A stretch of 64,000 nt of DNA from assembly GCA_965277445.1 (NCBI GenBank), contig CBDICY010000010.1, positions 1 through 64,000 of the forward strand, written 5' to 3'. The position numbers were made by a program, and so were the translations under genes. Source of the stretch: JAFMDF01 sp965277445 (lineage in GTDB: Bacteria > Bacteroidota > Bacteroidia > Chitinophagales > Saprospiraceae). The notes beneath the pieces were generated by a model. It had not been told where the DNA came from and did not search any database. It worked only from the letters and a program-made list of their open reading frames with translations. Of this stretch, positions 37,297 through 46,015 are shown one piece after another (position 1 is the stretch's first letter; each line of letters begins with the position of its first letter).

Positions 37297-37510
37297 GTAT
37301 AAATATAAAATAATCACAATATGACAGAATTGATGGACTGATGCAAGCTGCATCTTAGTCTTTGATTTTGTCAAAAGTCTAAATATTAAGGTAACGGATA
37401 AAAATAATTTGGATTATTATTGATTGATGCACTGTAGATTTACAAATCATCATCAATCTATTACTTATTTTTTCTTCGTTACTAGGCTGCTTCAAGAAAA
37501 ATGCTTTCCG

Positions 37511-37810
37511 CTATTTTCTACGCACTCGCTCCTTATGTTTAATTAATTGTTTCTTGAGCGAGCCAAGCGAGTTGTCAATGGCTGCTTCAAATGTTTTATG
37601 AGTCGCTTTGGTAATAATTAAGTTACCGGGAACTTTAATTCTTACTTCTAAAACTTTATCCTTAATTTTTCCTGAGTTTTCCAGCTTCATCACTACTTCT
37701 GCCGCTAAGATACGGTCAAAAAATTGTTCTAATTTTTGTAATTTCTTTTGGATTAATCCGACTAACTTTTGATCTGCTGAAAAATGAATAGCTCTGGTTT
37801 GTACCTGCAT
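37511..37810 (-). CDS. hpf: Ribosome hibernation-promoting factor, short form
   Basis: A 99-residue HPF/YfiA protein that binds the 30S decoding region in slow growth and inactivates ribosomes. Family features are the N-terminal MQVQTRAIHFSADQKLVGLIQKKL, the strand VLEVRIKVPGNLIITKAT with the conserved FEAAIDNSLGSLKKQLIKHKER helix. It lacks the C-terminal dimerisation domain of long HPF. It lies 148 nt downstream of a xerC-like gene on the same strand. An IS now lies 130 bp beyond its stop, so its transcript probably runs into the element. Confidence 0.93.
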   Translation of the reverse strand: MQVQTRAIHFSADQKLVGLIQKKLQKLEQFFDRILAAEVVMKLENSGKIKDKVLEVRIKVPGNLIITKATHKTFEAAIDNSLGSLKKQLIKHKERVRRK

Positions 37811-37958
37811 AGCTAAAAAATTTGGATGTTAATAAATAGTTACAATGGTCATATTGCTAAATGGTTATACTGTTCTTTATGCTCTACTAAAATAGTTTGT
37901 ATCCTACTAATTAACATGAAGCCTATTAACAATAAAACAATACAACAATATAATACAT

Positions 37959-38849
37959 TCACTCTTTTGCTTTCGGGTGCGCTTGTTGATAAACTTCTTT
38001 CAAGCGCTCGATAGAGTTGTGTGTGTAGACCTGTGTAGCCGCAAGACTACTATGGCCTAATAATTCTTTGATGGCATTTAAATCAGCTCCATTATTGGAT
38101 AAATGCGTCGCAAAGGAATGTCGCAAGACATGCGGACTACGCTGTTCTTCGGTGGTTACTAGCGATAAATAGTGGTTTACGATGGAATAGACCTTTTTCG
38201 GATATAATTTTTTACCTTTTTCCGTTACGAATAAAAAATTAAATAATTCTAAGGGAAAATTGGCATTTCTGACGGTCATATAATTTTGTAATGCTCTACT
38301 TAATTTATGGCTAATTGGCACTAGGCGTTCTTTGTTCCCTTTACCCAATACTTTAATGGTTAGACCTTGAAGATCTATATTTTGATAAGTTAAGTGTATA
38401 AGTTCTGACCTTCGAATGCCCGTTTGATAGAGCAACTCCAACATCATTTTATCTCTTACCCCTTTAAATTCGTTACCAAATTCAACTTGTTCAAATAAAA
38501 ATTCGAGCCTGTCTGCTGGTATCACTATAGGTAAACGTTTGCCCACTTTAGGTGCAATCACTTTTAACATAGGGTTAGCAGCAAGCACAGCGCGCTTGGT
38601 TAAAAACTGGAAATAAGATTTAAGGGTAGATAATTTACGATTAATGGAGCGGGTCGTAATTTTTTGTTCTAATAAGTTAACAATCCACGCTCGAATGTGG
38701 ATGTGTTCGATAACCTCGTCTTTCGTTATTTCATAAGTATTCTGTAGAAAATCTTTAAATTGATTTAAGTCGGTTTCATAAGCGGTTATTGTATGTTCGG
38801 AAAATCGTTTTTCAAATCTTATATAGGAGAAAAAATTAGTTAACCTCAT
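37959..38849 (-). CDS. xerC: Tyrosine recombinase XerC-like
   Basis: A 296-residue site-specific recombinase. The N-terminal SAM-like core-binding domain spans about 1-85, and the catalytic domain has Arg in YQTGIRRSELIHL, Lys in VLGKGNKERLVP, HVLRHSFATHL (His-x-x-Arg), LGHSSLAATQVYTH with the second His and the nucleophile Tyr. The size and motifs are those of chromosomal XerC/XerD rather than of a mobile-element integrase, and the pairing with hpf upstream of the tRNA-tuf block is usual in Bacteroidota. It resolves chromosome dimers at dif. Assignment to XerC versus XerD is by context only. Confidence 0.88.
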   Translation of the reverse strand: MRLTNFFSYIRFEKRFSEHTITAYETDLNQFKDFLQNTYEITKDEVIEHIHIRAWIVNLLEQKITTRSINRKLSTLKSYFQFLTKRAVLAANPMLKVIAPKVGKRLPIVIPADRLEFLFEQVEFGNEFKGVRDKMMLELLYQTGIRRSELIHLTYQNIDLQGLTIKVLGKGNKERLVPISHKLSRALQNYMTVRNANFPLELFNFLFVTEKGKKLYPKKVYSIVNHYLSLVTTEEQRSPHVLRHSFATHLSNNGADLNAIKELLGHSSLAATQVYTHNSIERLKEVYQQAHPKAKE

Positions 38850-39229
38850 TTAGTTGCTTTAATCTTGACCATGGCTTTTTTCAAAAAATTAATTAACTAT
38901 TATAAACAGCAATTTATTATGCTGATAGCCACATGCAAAATTTTTCATATACCAATGTATCTACAAATAGTAGATAAATTGGAGGGTTCATTTTAGTATA
39001 AAATAAAAATAGGCAAAAGGAAAGAGAAAGGCAAGTTTTTTAAGGGTAATTTTGAGAATAAAAAATAAAAAAACATATAGTTCTTTTTTACAAAATGTTC
39101 TTATATATTTGCGCCGCAAGAACATCTTAATCCTCTTTTATTTCCTACCTATTTCCCTTTTTAGCTATCAAAACCAATAAAATTAGCCCTCAGAACTAAC
39201 CCATCCCCGCTGTTAAACGTATTACAAGT
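38850..39229. other. Divergent spacer, 380 bp
   Basis: AT-rich sequence between xerC (minus) and a plus-strand gene. A good -7 box TATATTTG lies at 39104-39111, followed by GCGCCGC; the -33 part is weak. No small gene is supported. Confidence 0.45.
39104..39111 (+). promoter_or_regulatory. -7 promoter box TATATTTG
   Basis: This matches TAnnTTTG exactly and is followed by GCGCC. A TTTG is missing at the expected -33 position (TTCTTT instead). The 5' leader of the gene at 39230 would be about 110 nt. Confidence 0.5.
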
Positions 39230-39700
39230 ATGAAAAAAGGAAGAAAAGACCATCAATTTATCAAAAAACCTTATTACGAAGGCGGGATGGCTGCTATGAA
39301 AGCGTTTATAAAAAAAGAACTCTCCTATCCCAAAGCTGCACTTGAAAAAAAAATAGAAGGTACGGTCTATATTCGATACATCATTAACTATAAAGGAACC
39401 GTCGTAGATTCCAAAATTGTTAGCGGTATCGGTCATGGTTGTGAGGAAGAAGCGATTCGCTTGGTCAAATTACTTGAATTTAAGGTCCCTAGAAACCGTA
39501 ATCTAAAAGCTGTCTTTCACAAAAGTTTGCAGATTCATTTTAAATTGCCTAAATCCACTCCTAAGCAAAAGGAGATTCCAACTCCTACTCCAATGGCTAT
39601 TCAATATAATTATGCAGTTGCTAAACAAGTTAGCCCAAAACCTGAAGAAAAAAAGAAAAGTCAAAAAGGTGGGAGTTATGATATTATCATTCGATTTTAA
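39230..39700 (+). CDS. TonB C-terminal-domain protein without membrane anchor
   Basis: A 156-residue protein. Residues about 20-105 match the TonB C-terminal fold seen in Bacteroidota energy transducers: AFIKKELSYPKAALEKKIEGTVYIRYIINYKGTVVDSKIVSGIGHGCEEEAIRLVKLL is the family pattern. It has no signal peptide and no transmembrane segment; the N-terminus is basic (MKKGRKDHQF), so it appears cytosolic or misplaced in comparison with normal TonB, which is anchored in the inner membrane. The C-terminal 50 residues are proline- and lysine-rich, like the linker of TonB but at the wrong end. No ExbB/ExbD genes are nearby. Function unknown. Confidence 0.75.
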   Translation: MKKGRKDHQFIKKPYYEGGMAAMKAFIKKELSYPKAALEKKIEGTVYIRYIINYKGTVVDSKIVSGIGHGCEEEAIRLVKLLEFKVPRNRNLKAVFHKSLQIHFKLPKSTPKQKEIPTPTPMAIQYNYAVAKQVSPKPEEKKKSQKGGSYDIIIRF

Positions 39701-40143
39701 GCAGCTTGTGCATCCTGTCTGAGTAAAGAAATAGAGATAACGATTATCGAATTACCTATATTTCTATTAAGGTTAAGACATCTGCTTCGGAGTTCCCTAG
39801 CTTAGCTGCCCATCCGCTTTGCGGTTCTCTCGCTTGAATGTCTCCCAGACATTCACCCTGCGGGTTCCGTTCGTTCATCCTGTAAATCCAGAAAAATCCT
39901 GTCATCCTGTAATAAAAAAGGCTTCCATCGTGGAAGCCTCAACTCATTATTAACCTAAAAATTAGTTCTTTATAAGTATCACTAAAATAGTTTTACTTGT
40001 TTTATTCTTTGAATAGACCGTTTTCCATTACGCCTCCATTTCTATCTTCTATTTGTCTGCTTTTATTCAATTTAAGATTCTTCACCTCCAATTTCAACTT
40101 AAAATTAGTAATTTTATTCGAAATAAGTAAAAATTAACTAAAT
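39701..40143. other. Spacer, 440 bp, with GC-rich repeats and an orphan terminator
   Basis: The part 39780-39905 is richer in G+C than its surroundings and holds several small hairpins (CATCCGCTTTGCGG, GAATGTCTCCCAGACATTC, CCTGCGGG) followed by the word ATCCTGTAAATCC and a variant of it, a type of text found in Bacteroidota intergenic regions. A terminator hairpin at 39914-39938 points to the minus strand. No protein gene is supported. Confidence 0.45.
39914..39938 (-). terminator. Orphan hairpin terminator on the minus strand
   Basis: GGCTTCCA and TGGAAGCC form a perfect 8-bp stem with a TCG loop; on the minus strand it is followed by T6. Both neighbouring genes are on the plus strand, so it would end an unannotated antisense or small transcript, or serve only as a plus-strand 3' hairpin without a T-run. 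Confidence 0.45.
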
Positions 40144-40839
40144 ATGTTAAAAACTAGCAAGTCTTCGATCTATATCTTTCTTTTCTTCCTCTCAACCAGC
40201 TTACTACCATCCTTTCTTCTAGCTCAAGAAACTGATGTTTTAATGACCAATAGCCGTAAAGTGGATGAAGAACGATATAAAGGCGTCAAAGGGAATCCTT
40301 ATTTATTTAAAGAATGGCGCAAAGGTAAAATCATTAGTGTGGATGCTGATGCCATTGAAGGGGTGCTATTAAATTTTAATGGGGAAACCAAAGGGTTTGA
40401 AATTAAAAAAGACAATAGTTTTATTGAATTGGATCCCAGATGGTATATTCGTGTTTTAGTAGAAGCCGAGAAATCTGATGAATATGTTACTTTTCAAAAG
40501 AATTTCTTACCGCCCTTAACCAATGAATTTACAAGAGTGGTTTATGAAGGAGCCAACTTTAGGGTCGTAGAACATTTTATCTCCAAGATTGAGGTAAAAA
40601 TCATTAATAATGTTGGGAAGAATGAAGAATTAAAAAAATTCTATAGCAAAAGAAATTACTATTTAATAAAAGATAAAAAACCTACCTTACTCAAATTGAA
40701 AAAGAAACCTCTATTCACTTTCTTAGGACATAAATCGGAATTGGATAGTTTTGCAAAAAAAGAAAAACTAAGATTATCCTCAGAAGCAGATTTGATAAAA
40801 TTGTTTACCTTTTATGAAGCAAGTGGTTTTGCGAAATAG
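40144..40839 (+). CDS. Exported hypothetical protein, 231 residues
   Basis: The protein has a clear signal peptide (IYIFLFFLSTSLLPSFLLAQ). The mature part is rich in Lys, Glu and aromatic residues with segments NPYLFKEWRKGKIISVDADAIEGVLLNF and EFTRVVYEGANFRVVEHFISKIEV, probably mixed beta structure. It resembles uncharacterised periplasmic proteins of Bacteroidota, but I cannot name a family. It stands alone; the next gene (ppiB) has its own promoter that overlaps the end of this gene's 3' region. Confidence 0.6.
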   Translation: MLKTSKSSIYIFLFFLSTSLLPSFLLAQETDVLMTNSRKVDEERYKGVKGNPYLFKEWRKGKIISVDADAIEGVLLNFNGETKGFEIKKDNSFIELDPRWYIRVLVEAEKSDEYVTFQKNFLPPLTNEFTRVVYEGANFRVVEHFISKIEVKIINNVGKNEELKKFYSKRNYYLIKDKKPTLLKLKKKPLFTFLGHKSELDSFAKKEKLRLSSEADLIKLFTFYEASGFAK

Positions 40840-40842
40840 TTT

Positions 40843-40872
40843 TTTGACTTTTAATAAAAAAACCTACTTTTG
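40843..40872 (+). promoter_or_regulatory. Bacteroidota-type promoter for ppiB
   Basis: TTTG (40843-40846) and TACTTTTG (40865-40872) are separated by 18 nt, close to the Bacteroidota consensus. The start codon of ppiB (40952) would be about 70 nt from the transcription start. Confidence 0.7.
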
Positions 40873-40951
40873 CGCTCTTTAAATAAAAAGGCTAACAAAA
40901 GTCTTTCCCTTGATTACAGGGATTGTTGTTTCACAAAATAAAAATAAAATA

Positions 40952-41416
40952 ATGACCGCAGAAATGCATACTGAAAAAGGCGTGATGACCATTGAATTCT
41001 ACGAGAAGGATGCGCCTATCGCTGTTGCTAACTTTGTCAATTTAGCAAAAAGTGGCTTTTATGATGGCTTAGCTTTTCACCGAGTCATTCCTGATTTTGT
41101 TGTACAAGGTGGTTGCCCAAACACTAGAGCAGGCGCAACAGGAATGCCAGGTACTGGTGGTCCAGGTCACCAAATTAAATGTGAATTAGATGGGGACAAT
41201 CAATATCACGACAGAGGTGTCTTGTCTATGGCACATGCAGGGAGAGATACAGGTGGTTCTCAATTTTTCATTTGCCACAGCCGAAATAATACCGCTCATT
41301 TAGATAGAAATCATACTTGTTTTGGAAAAGTCGTATCTGGCTTAGATATTATTGATGATATTCGTCAAGGGGATGGAATTTTGAAGGTAGTTATTTTGGA
41401 GGACGAAGTGGCTTAG
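40952..41416 (+). CDS. ppiB: Peptidyl-prolyl cis-trans isomerase (cyclophilin type, cytosolic)
   Basis: A 154-residue cyclophilin. The catalytic and binding segments are present: FHRVIPDFVVQGGCP (catalytic Arg), GTGGPGHQIKCE, SMAHAGRDTGGSQFFICH and LDRNHTCFGKVVSGLDIID. There is no signal peptide when ATG 40952 is used; the longer frame from TTG 40910 adds 14 residues of no family similarity. It assists proline isomerisation in cytosolic protein folding. It has its own promoter and ends at a word palindrome shared with the convergent kinase gene. Confidence 0.94.
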   Translation: MTAEMHTEKGVMTIEFYEKDAPIAVANFVNLAKSGFYDGLAFHRVIPDFVVQGGCPNTRAGATGMPGTGGPGHQIKCELDGDNQYHDRGVLSMAHAGRDTGGSQFFICHSRNNTAHLDRNHTCFGKVVSGLDIIDDIRQGDGILKVVILEDEVA

Positions 41417-41420
41417 ATCC

Positions 41421-41491
41421 GTTGTCGGTTAACAGTTATCAGTTGTCGGTTAGTAAGTCAAACGGACAACTGATAACCAACGACTGACAAC
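41421..41491. terminator. Word palindrome between convergent genes
   Basis: The words GTTGTCGGTTA, CAGTTATCAGTTGTC (41421-41447) are mirrored by GACAACTGATAACCAACGAC, TGACAAC (41465-41491) with a few mismatches. The position between convergent stops suggests a bidirectional terminator. Confidence 0.65.
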
Positions 41492-41500
41492 ATTTGATAT

Positions 41501-42532
41501 TTAATCAAGCTTGGTTAAACTTTCCAATAGACAAAGTTGATTTTTAGTGCGGATTAGATTCAACTCTTCATTGGCTACCTTATAATAAACATCTCCAAGT
41601 AAATAGTCCGCTAGAAAGCGAAGTGCTTGTTCAAAAATAGTTAGTTTTCCTCCATATACTAATAATTCTTTTTCTATAGGCATGAGTTTTCCATCTAGTC
41701 CAGCAATATATCCTTCTGTCAGCGCTTCCAGCATTTCTTTTCTAACATAAACCTGTTCAAAATTAGCACTATTCTCATCTACTGATGGGGTAAATGTTCT
41801 TACCATATCCCCATAATCGTACAATAATGTATCTGGCATTAGCGTATCTAAATCTATTACACAAACTGCCTTTTTACTCGTTTTATTAAAAAGCACATTA
41901 TTAATTTTAGTGTCATTATGCGTTACTCTTAATGGTAATTTCACCCCCTTGATAGGTGCTAATAAATAATGATAGGTTAGCAAATTATCAATTGTTGTTT
42001 GTGCTTTCTTTTTTCGGTCTTTTATTCCATTTTTAACCGCTTCTAAAAATTGTTGATACCGTAACTCCGTATTGTGAAAATTAGGAATGGTCACCTGTAA
42101 AGAACTCGCCTCAAAATCATTTAGATAATTGGTATATTCTCCAAAGGCAAAAGCCGCCGCATAAGCTTGATCTGCCGTATCTACTTGATTATAAGTAAGG
42201 GTATTTTGAATGAAAGGAAATAATCGCCAGTAGTCTTTATTTTCTACAACTACATATTGATTATCCATGCTTTTTATTGGCAACAATACTTCTCTTGGAT
42301 AAGGCGTTTTAAGCAAAAACTGACCAACATTAGCAATATTGTCCATTACCCCTAACGGCTTTTTAAATATCTGCGTATTAATTTTCTGTAGAACAAATAG
42401 GCTTTTATCTGGTCCTGCTTGTAGGGTAACTTGATAAGTCGCATTGATATGACCTATCTCAATTGGTGCTATCTGTACTAATTGACCTTCTGTCTGAAAC
42501 TTATTAATGATGTTACTAAGTTTTTCTATCAT
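41501..42532 (-). CDS. APH-family phosphotransferase (sugar kinase, NahK-like)
   Basis: A 343-residue kinase of the aminoglycoside phosphotransferase/choline kinase fold. The catalytic loop is LRVTHNDTKINNVLF (Asp and Asn) and the metal-binding Asp lies in VIDLDTLMPDTLLYDYGDM. The N-terminal lobe has GHINATYQVTL (nucleotide loop) and the conserved lysine strand SLFVLQKIN. In Bacteroidota, proteins of this type next to sugar genes are commonly N-acetylhexosamine 1-kinases, but no such neighbours occur here, so the substrate remains open. ATG 42532 is preferred; the extension to 42598 would add a poorly conserved leader. It is divergent from otsAB. Confidence 0.78.
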   Translation of the reverse strand: MIEKLSNIINKFQTEGQLVQIAPIEIGHINATYQVTLQAGPDKSLFVLQKINTQIFKKPLGVMDNIANVGQFLLKTPYPREVLLPIKSMDNQYVVVENKDYWRLFPFIQNTLTYNQVDTADQAYAAAFAFGEYTNYLNDFEASSLQVTIPNFHNTELRYQQFLEAVKNGIKDRKKKAQTTIDNLLTYHYLLAPIKGVKLPLRVTHNDTKINNVLFNKTSKKAVCVIDLDTLMPDTLLYDYGDMVRTFTPSVDENSANFEQVYVRKEMLEALTEGYIAGLDGKLMPIEKELLVYGGKLTIFEQALRFLADYLLGDVYYKVANEELNLIRTKNQLCLLESLTKLD

Positions 42533-42638
42533 ATTCAACGATGCATTGATCCTCCTAAAAATTAACGGAAAACTAAAAAATGTTCCTTGTATTTCCAATT
42601 TTTCGAATAGTATTAAGGCAATTCGTACTTATTAACCT

Positions 42639-42646
42639 TATTTTTG
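42639..42646 (+). promoter_or_regulatory. -7 promoter box TATTTTTG for otsAB
   Basis: An exact TAnnTTTG match 28 nt upstream of the start codon; the -33 region is weak. Confidence 0.5.
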
Positions 42647-42673
42647 CCGAATAATCAAAAATTTTACCTGTAA

Positions 42674-44860
42674 ATGCCCAGACTCATTATCATCTCTAAT
42701 CGCTTACCAATCACCATTGATAAAAAGGAAGGGGAATTAATGTACCATCCAAGTGCAGGCGGCTTAGCTACAGGGTTAAGTTCGTTGGATGAATCGGTCG
42801 AAAAACTGTGGATTGGCTGGCCAGGAAAGGCGATTGAAGATGATTGGGAACAGGCTGCTATCAAAAACGATTTAAAAAAAGATGGCCTAGTCCCTGTTTT
42901 TTTAACCCAAGAAGACATTGAATGTTTTTATGAAGGATTTAGTAATAAAGTAATTTGGCCGCATTTTCATTATTTCACCCAATTCACTACCTATAATAAT
43001 AATACCTATTGGGAAGCTTACCAAAAGGTCAATCGACTATTTCAAACAGCCGTTGCTGAAAATTATCAAGAAGGAGATTTAATTTGGGTACAAGATTATC
43101 AATTAATGCTCTTGCCTGCTATGATTCGGGAGCAATTTCCAACCGCTAGTATCGGTTTCTTCTTGCATATCCCCTTTCCTTCTTATGAAATATTTCGGGT
43201 CTTACCTTGGCGGAAACATTTATTGGATGGCGTTTTAGGCGCTGACCAAATTGGTTTTCATACTTATAATTATATGCGCCATTTTTTGAGTGCAGCTTAT
43301 AGAATATCAGGGATTGAGCATAATTTTGGCAAAATGGTCGTCAAAGATAGAATGGTGAACGTCGATGTGTTTCCGATGGGTATCGACTATTGGAAATATG
43401 CCAAACATGAAGTGACCTTAGACCCTAGAGATGAAGCCTTTAAAATCGAGCGGATGGCACGCAAAAAAACCATTGTGTTATCCATTGATCGACTCGATTA
43501 TACCAAAGGAATCCCTCAGCGAATTAGAGCTTTTGAAAGTTTTCTAGAAAAATATCCTGAATTTATTGAAAAAGTAACGCTTTTATTGGTCGTCGTTCCT
43601 TCTCGTTCTAATGTAGATCAATATCAAGAACTAAAAGCAGAAGTGGATTCTCTAGTCGGTCGAATCAATGGTTTATATGGTTCTTACGATTGGTCGCCTA
43701 TTCAGTATTTTTATCGGTCTTTACCTTTTAAAGTGTTGTCTACCTTGTATAAAGTCTCTCAAATTGCAATGATTACCCCATTGAGAGATGGAATGAATTT
43801 AGTGGCTAAGGAATACATTGCCAGTAAAGAAACGAGCGAACAGGGCGTCTTAATTTTAAGTGAAATGGCAGGTGCTGCCAATGAATTAACAGAAGCCTTA
43901 ATCGTCAACCCACATGATAGTGACGATATTGTAGAAACCCTAAAAATAGCCATTGAGATGAATGCATCTGAGCAAAGGTGGCGACTCAAAAAAATGCAAG
44001 AAGGGCTGAAAAAGTATAATGTCAAAAATTGGGCAGAAAATTTTATTAATAACCTAGTTGATTTAACCAAACAACAAAAAAATAGCGAAGTGCATCTACT
44101 CAATAGTGATACCGCCAAGGATCTTATTAAAGCTTATGAACAATCCTCCCAACGACTCTTAATTCTAGATTATGATGGTACTCTAATGGGTTTCCAAAAT
44201 GATCCTCAAGCCGTTGTTCCAGACGCCGAATTACTGTCTATTTTAAGTGCTTTATGTGCCGATGAACGTAATAAAGTAGTCATCAACACCGGTCGAGATA
44301 AAGAAACCATTAATCGTTGGTTGGGTCATTTACCCATTGAATTTGCGGCGGAACATGGTGTTTGGACGAAAAAAGGCAAAAAATGGAAGAAAAACCCCGG
44401 TTTGCGGAATGAATGGAAACCTGATGTGCAATCTGTCTTGGAAAGTATGGTAGAACGTACGCCAGGTTCTTTCATTGAAGAAAAAGATTATTCCTTGGCT
44501 TGGCATTATAGAAAAATTGATAAAGAATTAGGCGCCAAAAGAATTAGAGAGTTTAGAGATGTCTTAGCTTATTTGACGGGTAATCTAGATTTGCAAGTAT
44601 TAGAAGGTAATAAGGTGATTGAAATTAAAAATGCTGGTGTTAGTAAAGGGCAAGCGACCCTTGGTTGGAGTAATGCCAAAGATTGGGATTTTATTTTTGC
44701 CATTGGGGACGATCATACGGATGAAGATACTTTTAAAGCTTTACCCAAAGCTGCTTTTACGGTAAAAGTAGGAGATGTTAAATCAGAGGCTCGGTTTAAT
44801 ATTGGAGGCGTAGATCATGTTCGGAGTTTGTTGAAATTGTTTCTGGGTAAACAAGCCTAA
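42674..44860 (+). CDS. otsAB: Bifunctional trehalose-6-phosphate synthase/phosphatase
   Basis: A 728-residue fusion that makes trehalose from UDP-glucose and glucose-6-phosphate and then removes the phosphate. The GT20 synthase domain spans about 1-475 (YHPSAGGLATGL, FFLHIPFPSYEIFRVLPWR, DRLDYTKGIPQRIRAFE, LRDGMNLVAKEY). The HAD phosphatase domain begins near residue 490 with LILDYDGTL (nucleophile Asp) and ends with GDDHTDEDTF. Both active sites look intact. Trehalose serves in osmotic and drying tolerance. The stop codon overlaps the stop of the convergent ada gene by four bases, so no terminator can lie between them. Confidence 0.96.
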   Translation: MPRLIIISNRLPITIDKKEGELMYHPSAGGLATGLSSLDESVEKLWIGWPGKAIEDDWEQAAIKNDLKKDGLVPVFLTQEDIECFYEGFSNKVIWPHFHYFTQFTTYNNNTYWEAYQKVNRLFQTAVAENYQEGDLIWVQDYQLMLLPAMIREQFPTASIGFFLHIPFPSYEIFRVLPWRKHLLDGVLGADQIGFHTYNYMRHFLSAAYRISGIEHNFGKMVVKDRMVNVDVFPMGIDYWKYAKHEVTLDPRDEAFKIERMARKKTIVLSIDRLDYTKGIPQRIRAFESFLEKYPEFIEKVTLLLVVVPSRSNVDQYQELKAEVDSLVGRINGLYGSYDWSPIQYFYRSLPFKVLSTLYKVSQIAMITPLRDGMNLVAKEYIASKETSEQGVLILSEMAGAANELTEALIVNPHDSDDIVETLKIAIEMNASEQRWRLKKMQEGLKKYNVKNWAENFINNLVDLTKQQKNSEVHLLNSDTAKDLIKAYEQSSQRLLILDYDGTLMGFQNDPQAVVPDAELLSILSALCADERNKVVINTGRDKETINRWLGHLPIEFAAEHGVWTKKGKKWKKNPGLRNEWKPDVQSVLESMVERTPGSFIEEKDYSLAWHYRKIDKELGAKRIREFRDVLAYLTGNLDLQVLEGNKVIEIKNAGVSKGQATLGWSNAKDWDFIFAIGDDHTDEDTFKALPKAAFTVKVGDVKSEARFNIGGVDHVRSLLKLFLGKQA

Positions 44861-45912
44861 AGCTTGTGCTTTTCCTCGTGTTTAAGCAACCATTTTTTTC
44901 GTTCAATTCCGCCACCATAGCCTCGCAACTTGCCATCTGAACCAATAACTCGATGGCAAGGAATGATAATTGAAATTCGATTGCGCCCATTCGCTGCGCC
45001 AACTGCTCTTACCGCTTTAGGTTTTTCAATTTGTTGGGCAATGGTCTGATAAGTTGTTTTTTCGCCGATGGGAATCGTTAATAAGTGCCGCCAAACTAAG
45101 TTTTGGAAGTCTGTTCCAGGTGTATGTAAAGCTACCTCAAATATCTTTCGCTGTCCTGCAAAATATTCGACTATTTCTTTTTTCACTTGTTGTATGTGCT
45201 CATTTTCGCCGATCATTATGGTTGCTTTTAGCAATTTTTGTAACTCCTCAAATTCTTGTTCTAAAATATCTCTTTCCACAAATTCTAATAAACAAATGCC
45301 TTTATCGGTTGCGCAAACGAATATCGGACCTAAAGGGGTAGTAAACCGATTCACCAAAATAACGGCTTGTTGTCCACTATTTTGAGGAGATTTGCCCAAT
45401 ATTTTTTTATAAGTATACCCAAATCCGCTTAGCGATTCGTAGCCTGTTTCATAAGCCGCTTGCGTCGTTCGCTTACCCTTTTTTAATTCTTGAAAAGCGA
45501 TATTGATTCGATACATTCTTTGATAAGCATGAAAGGTCATCCCATAATGTTCATTGAACCATCTTCGGAGCACAATCGGACTAATATTTTCTGCCCGAAA
45601 TTCGTCGTCCGAAATCTTAACTTTAGGATTACTCTTTACCATTTTGATGGCTTTTGCTACTTGTGGAGGTGCTTCGTTGGCATTTTCGGTTGGTTTGCAA
45701 ATTTTACAAGGTCTATATCCGTTAGCTAATGCAGCTTTAAAACTGGTGTAGAAAATAACGTTTTCAAATTTCGGTTTTCTCGCCCTACAAGTCGCAATGC
45801 AAAATACATCAGTCGTTTTAACACCTACATAAAAGATCCCCACAAAACTTTTGTTTCTCTCTAATAGCGCTTGATAATATTGGGCGATTTTATCAGGGTT
45901 GGTTATTTGCAT
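44857..45912 (-). CDS. ada: Ada: methylphosphotriester sensor, AraC-type regulator and O6-methylguanine methyltransferase
   Basis: A 351-residue full-length Ada. The N-terminal zinc site has cysteines at 38, 42, 69 and 72, the same positions as in E. coli Ada; Cys38 accepts the methyl group from DNA phosphate. An AraC-type HTH follows (PIVLRRWFNEHYGMTFHAYQRMYRI), then the methyltransferase domain with the active-site motif IIIPCHRVIGSDG and the GYGGGIERKKWLL helix. When methylated it would activate alkylation-repair genes; no other such genes are visible nearby. It is convergent with otsAB and overlaps it by 4 bp. Confidence 0.95.
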   Translation of the reverse strand: MQITNPDKIAQYYQALLERNKSFVGIFYVGVKTTDVFCIATCRARKPKFENVIFYTSFKAALANGYRPCKICKPTENANEAPPQVAKAIKMVKSNPKVKISDDEFRAENISPIVLRRWFNEHYGMTFHAYQRMYRINIAFQELKKGKRTTQAAYETGYESLSGFGYTYKKILGKSPQNSGQQAVILVNRFTTPLGPIFVCATDKGICLLEFVERDILEQEFEELQKLLKATIMIGENEHIQQVKKEIVEYFAGQRKIFEVALHTPGTDFQNLVWRHLLTIPIGEKTTYQTIAQQIEKPKAVRAVGAANGRNRISIIIPCHRVIGSDGKLRGYGGGIERKKWLLKHEEKHKL

Positions 45913-46015
45913 ATTTATAAATTAGCGTTAAAAATCGTGCTTTAGGTACGAGAACGGAAAGATACAGATAAATTGGTTTTGATTTTTCCATGAATTTAGT
46001 TAAAAAGGATAGGCT

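Larger units (their letters stand above)
35723..37380 (+). mobile_element. Insertion sequence with DDE transposase (NF041680-like), 1658 bp
   Basis: The element carries a transposase gene in two frames and is bounded by short imperfect inverted ends that share GACTTTTGA (CTGGACTTTTGATAA on the left, AGACTTTTGACAA inverted on the right). The 9-bp sequence AAATATTAA directly flanks both sides (35714-35722 and 37381-37389) and is the likely target duplication. It lies in the spacer between hpf and the tRNA-tuf block. The boundaries are inferred from these repeats; the right end also holds a small GATGCAAGCTGCATC palindrome (37340-37354). Confidence 0.7.

Noticed and set aside
37959..38849. Phage or integrative-element integrase next to the tRNA genes
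   Set aside because: Size, motifs and pairing with hpf fit chromosomal XerC/D, and no attachment-site duplication or phage genes were seen.
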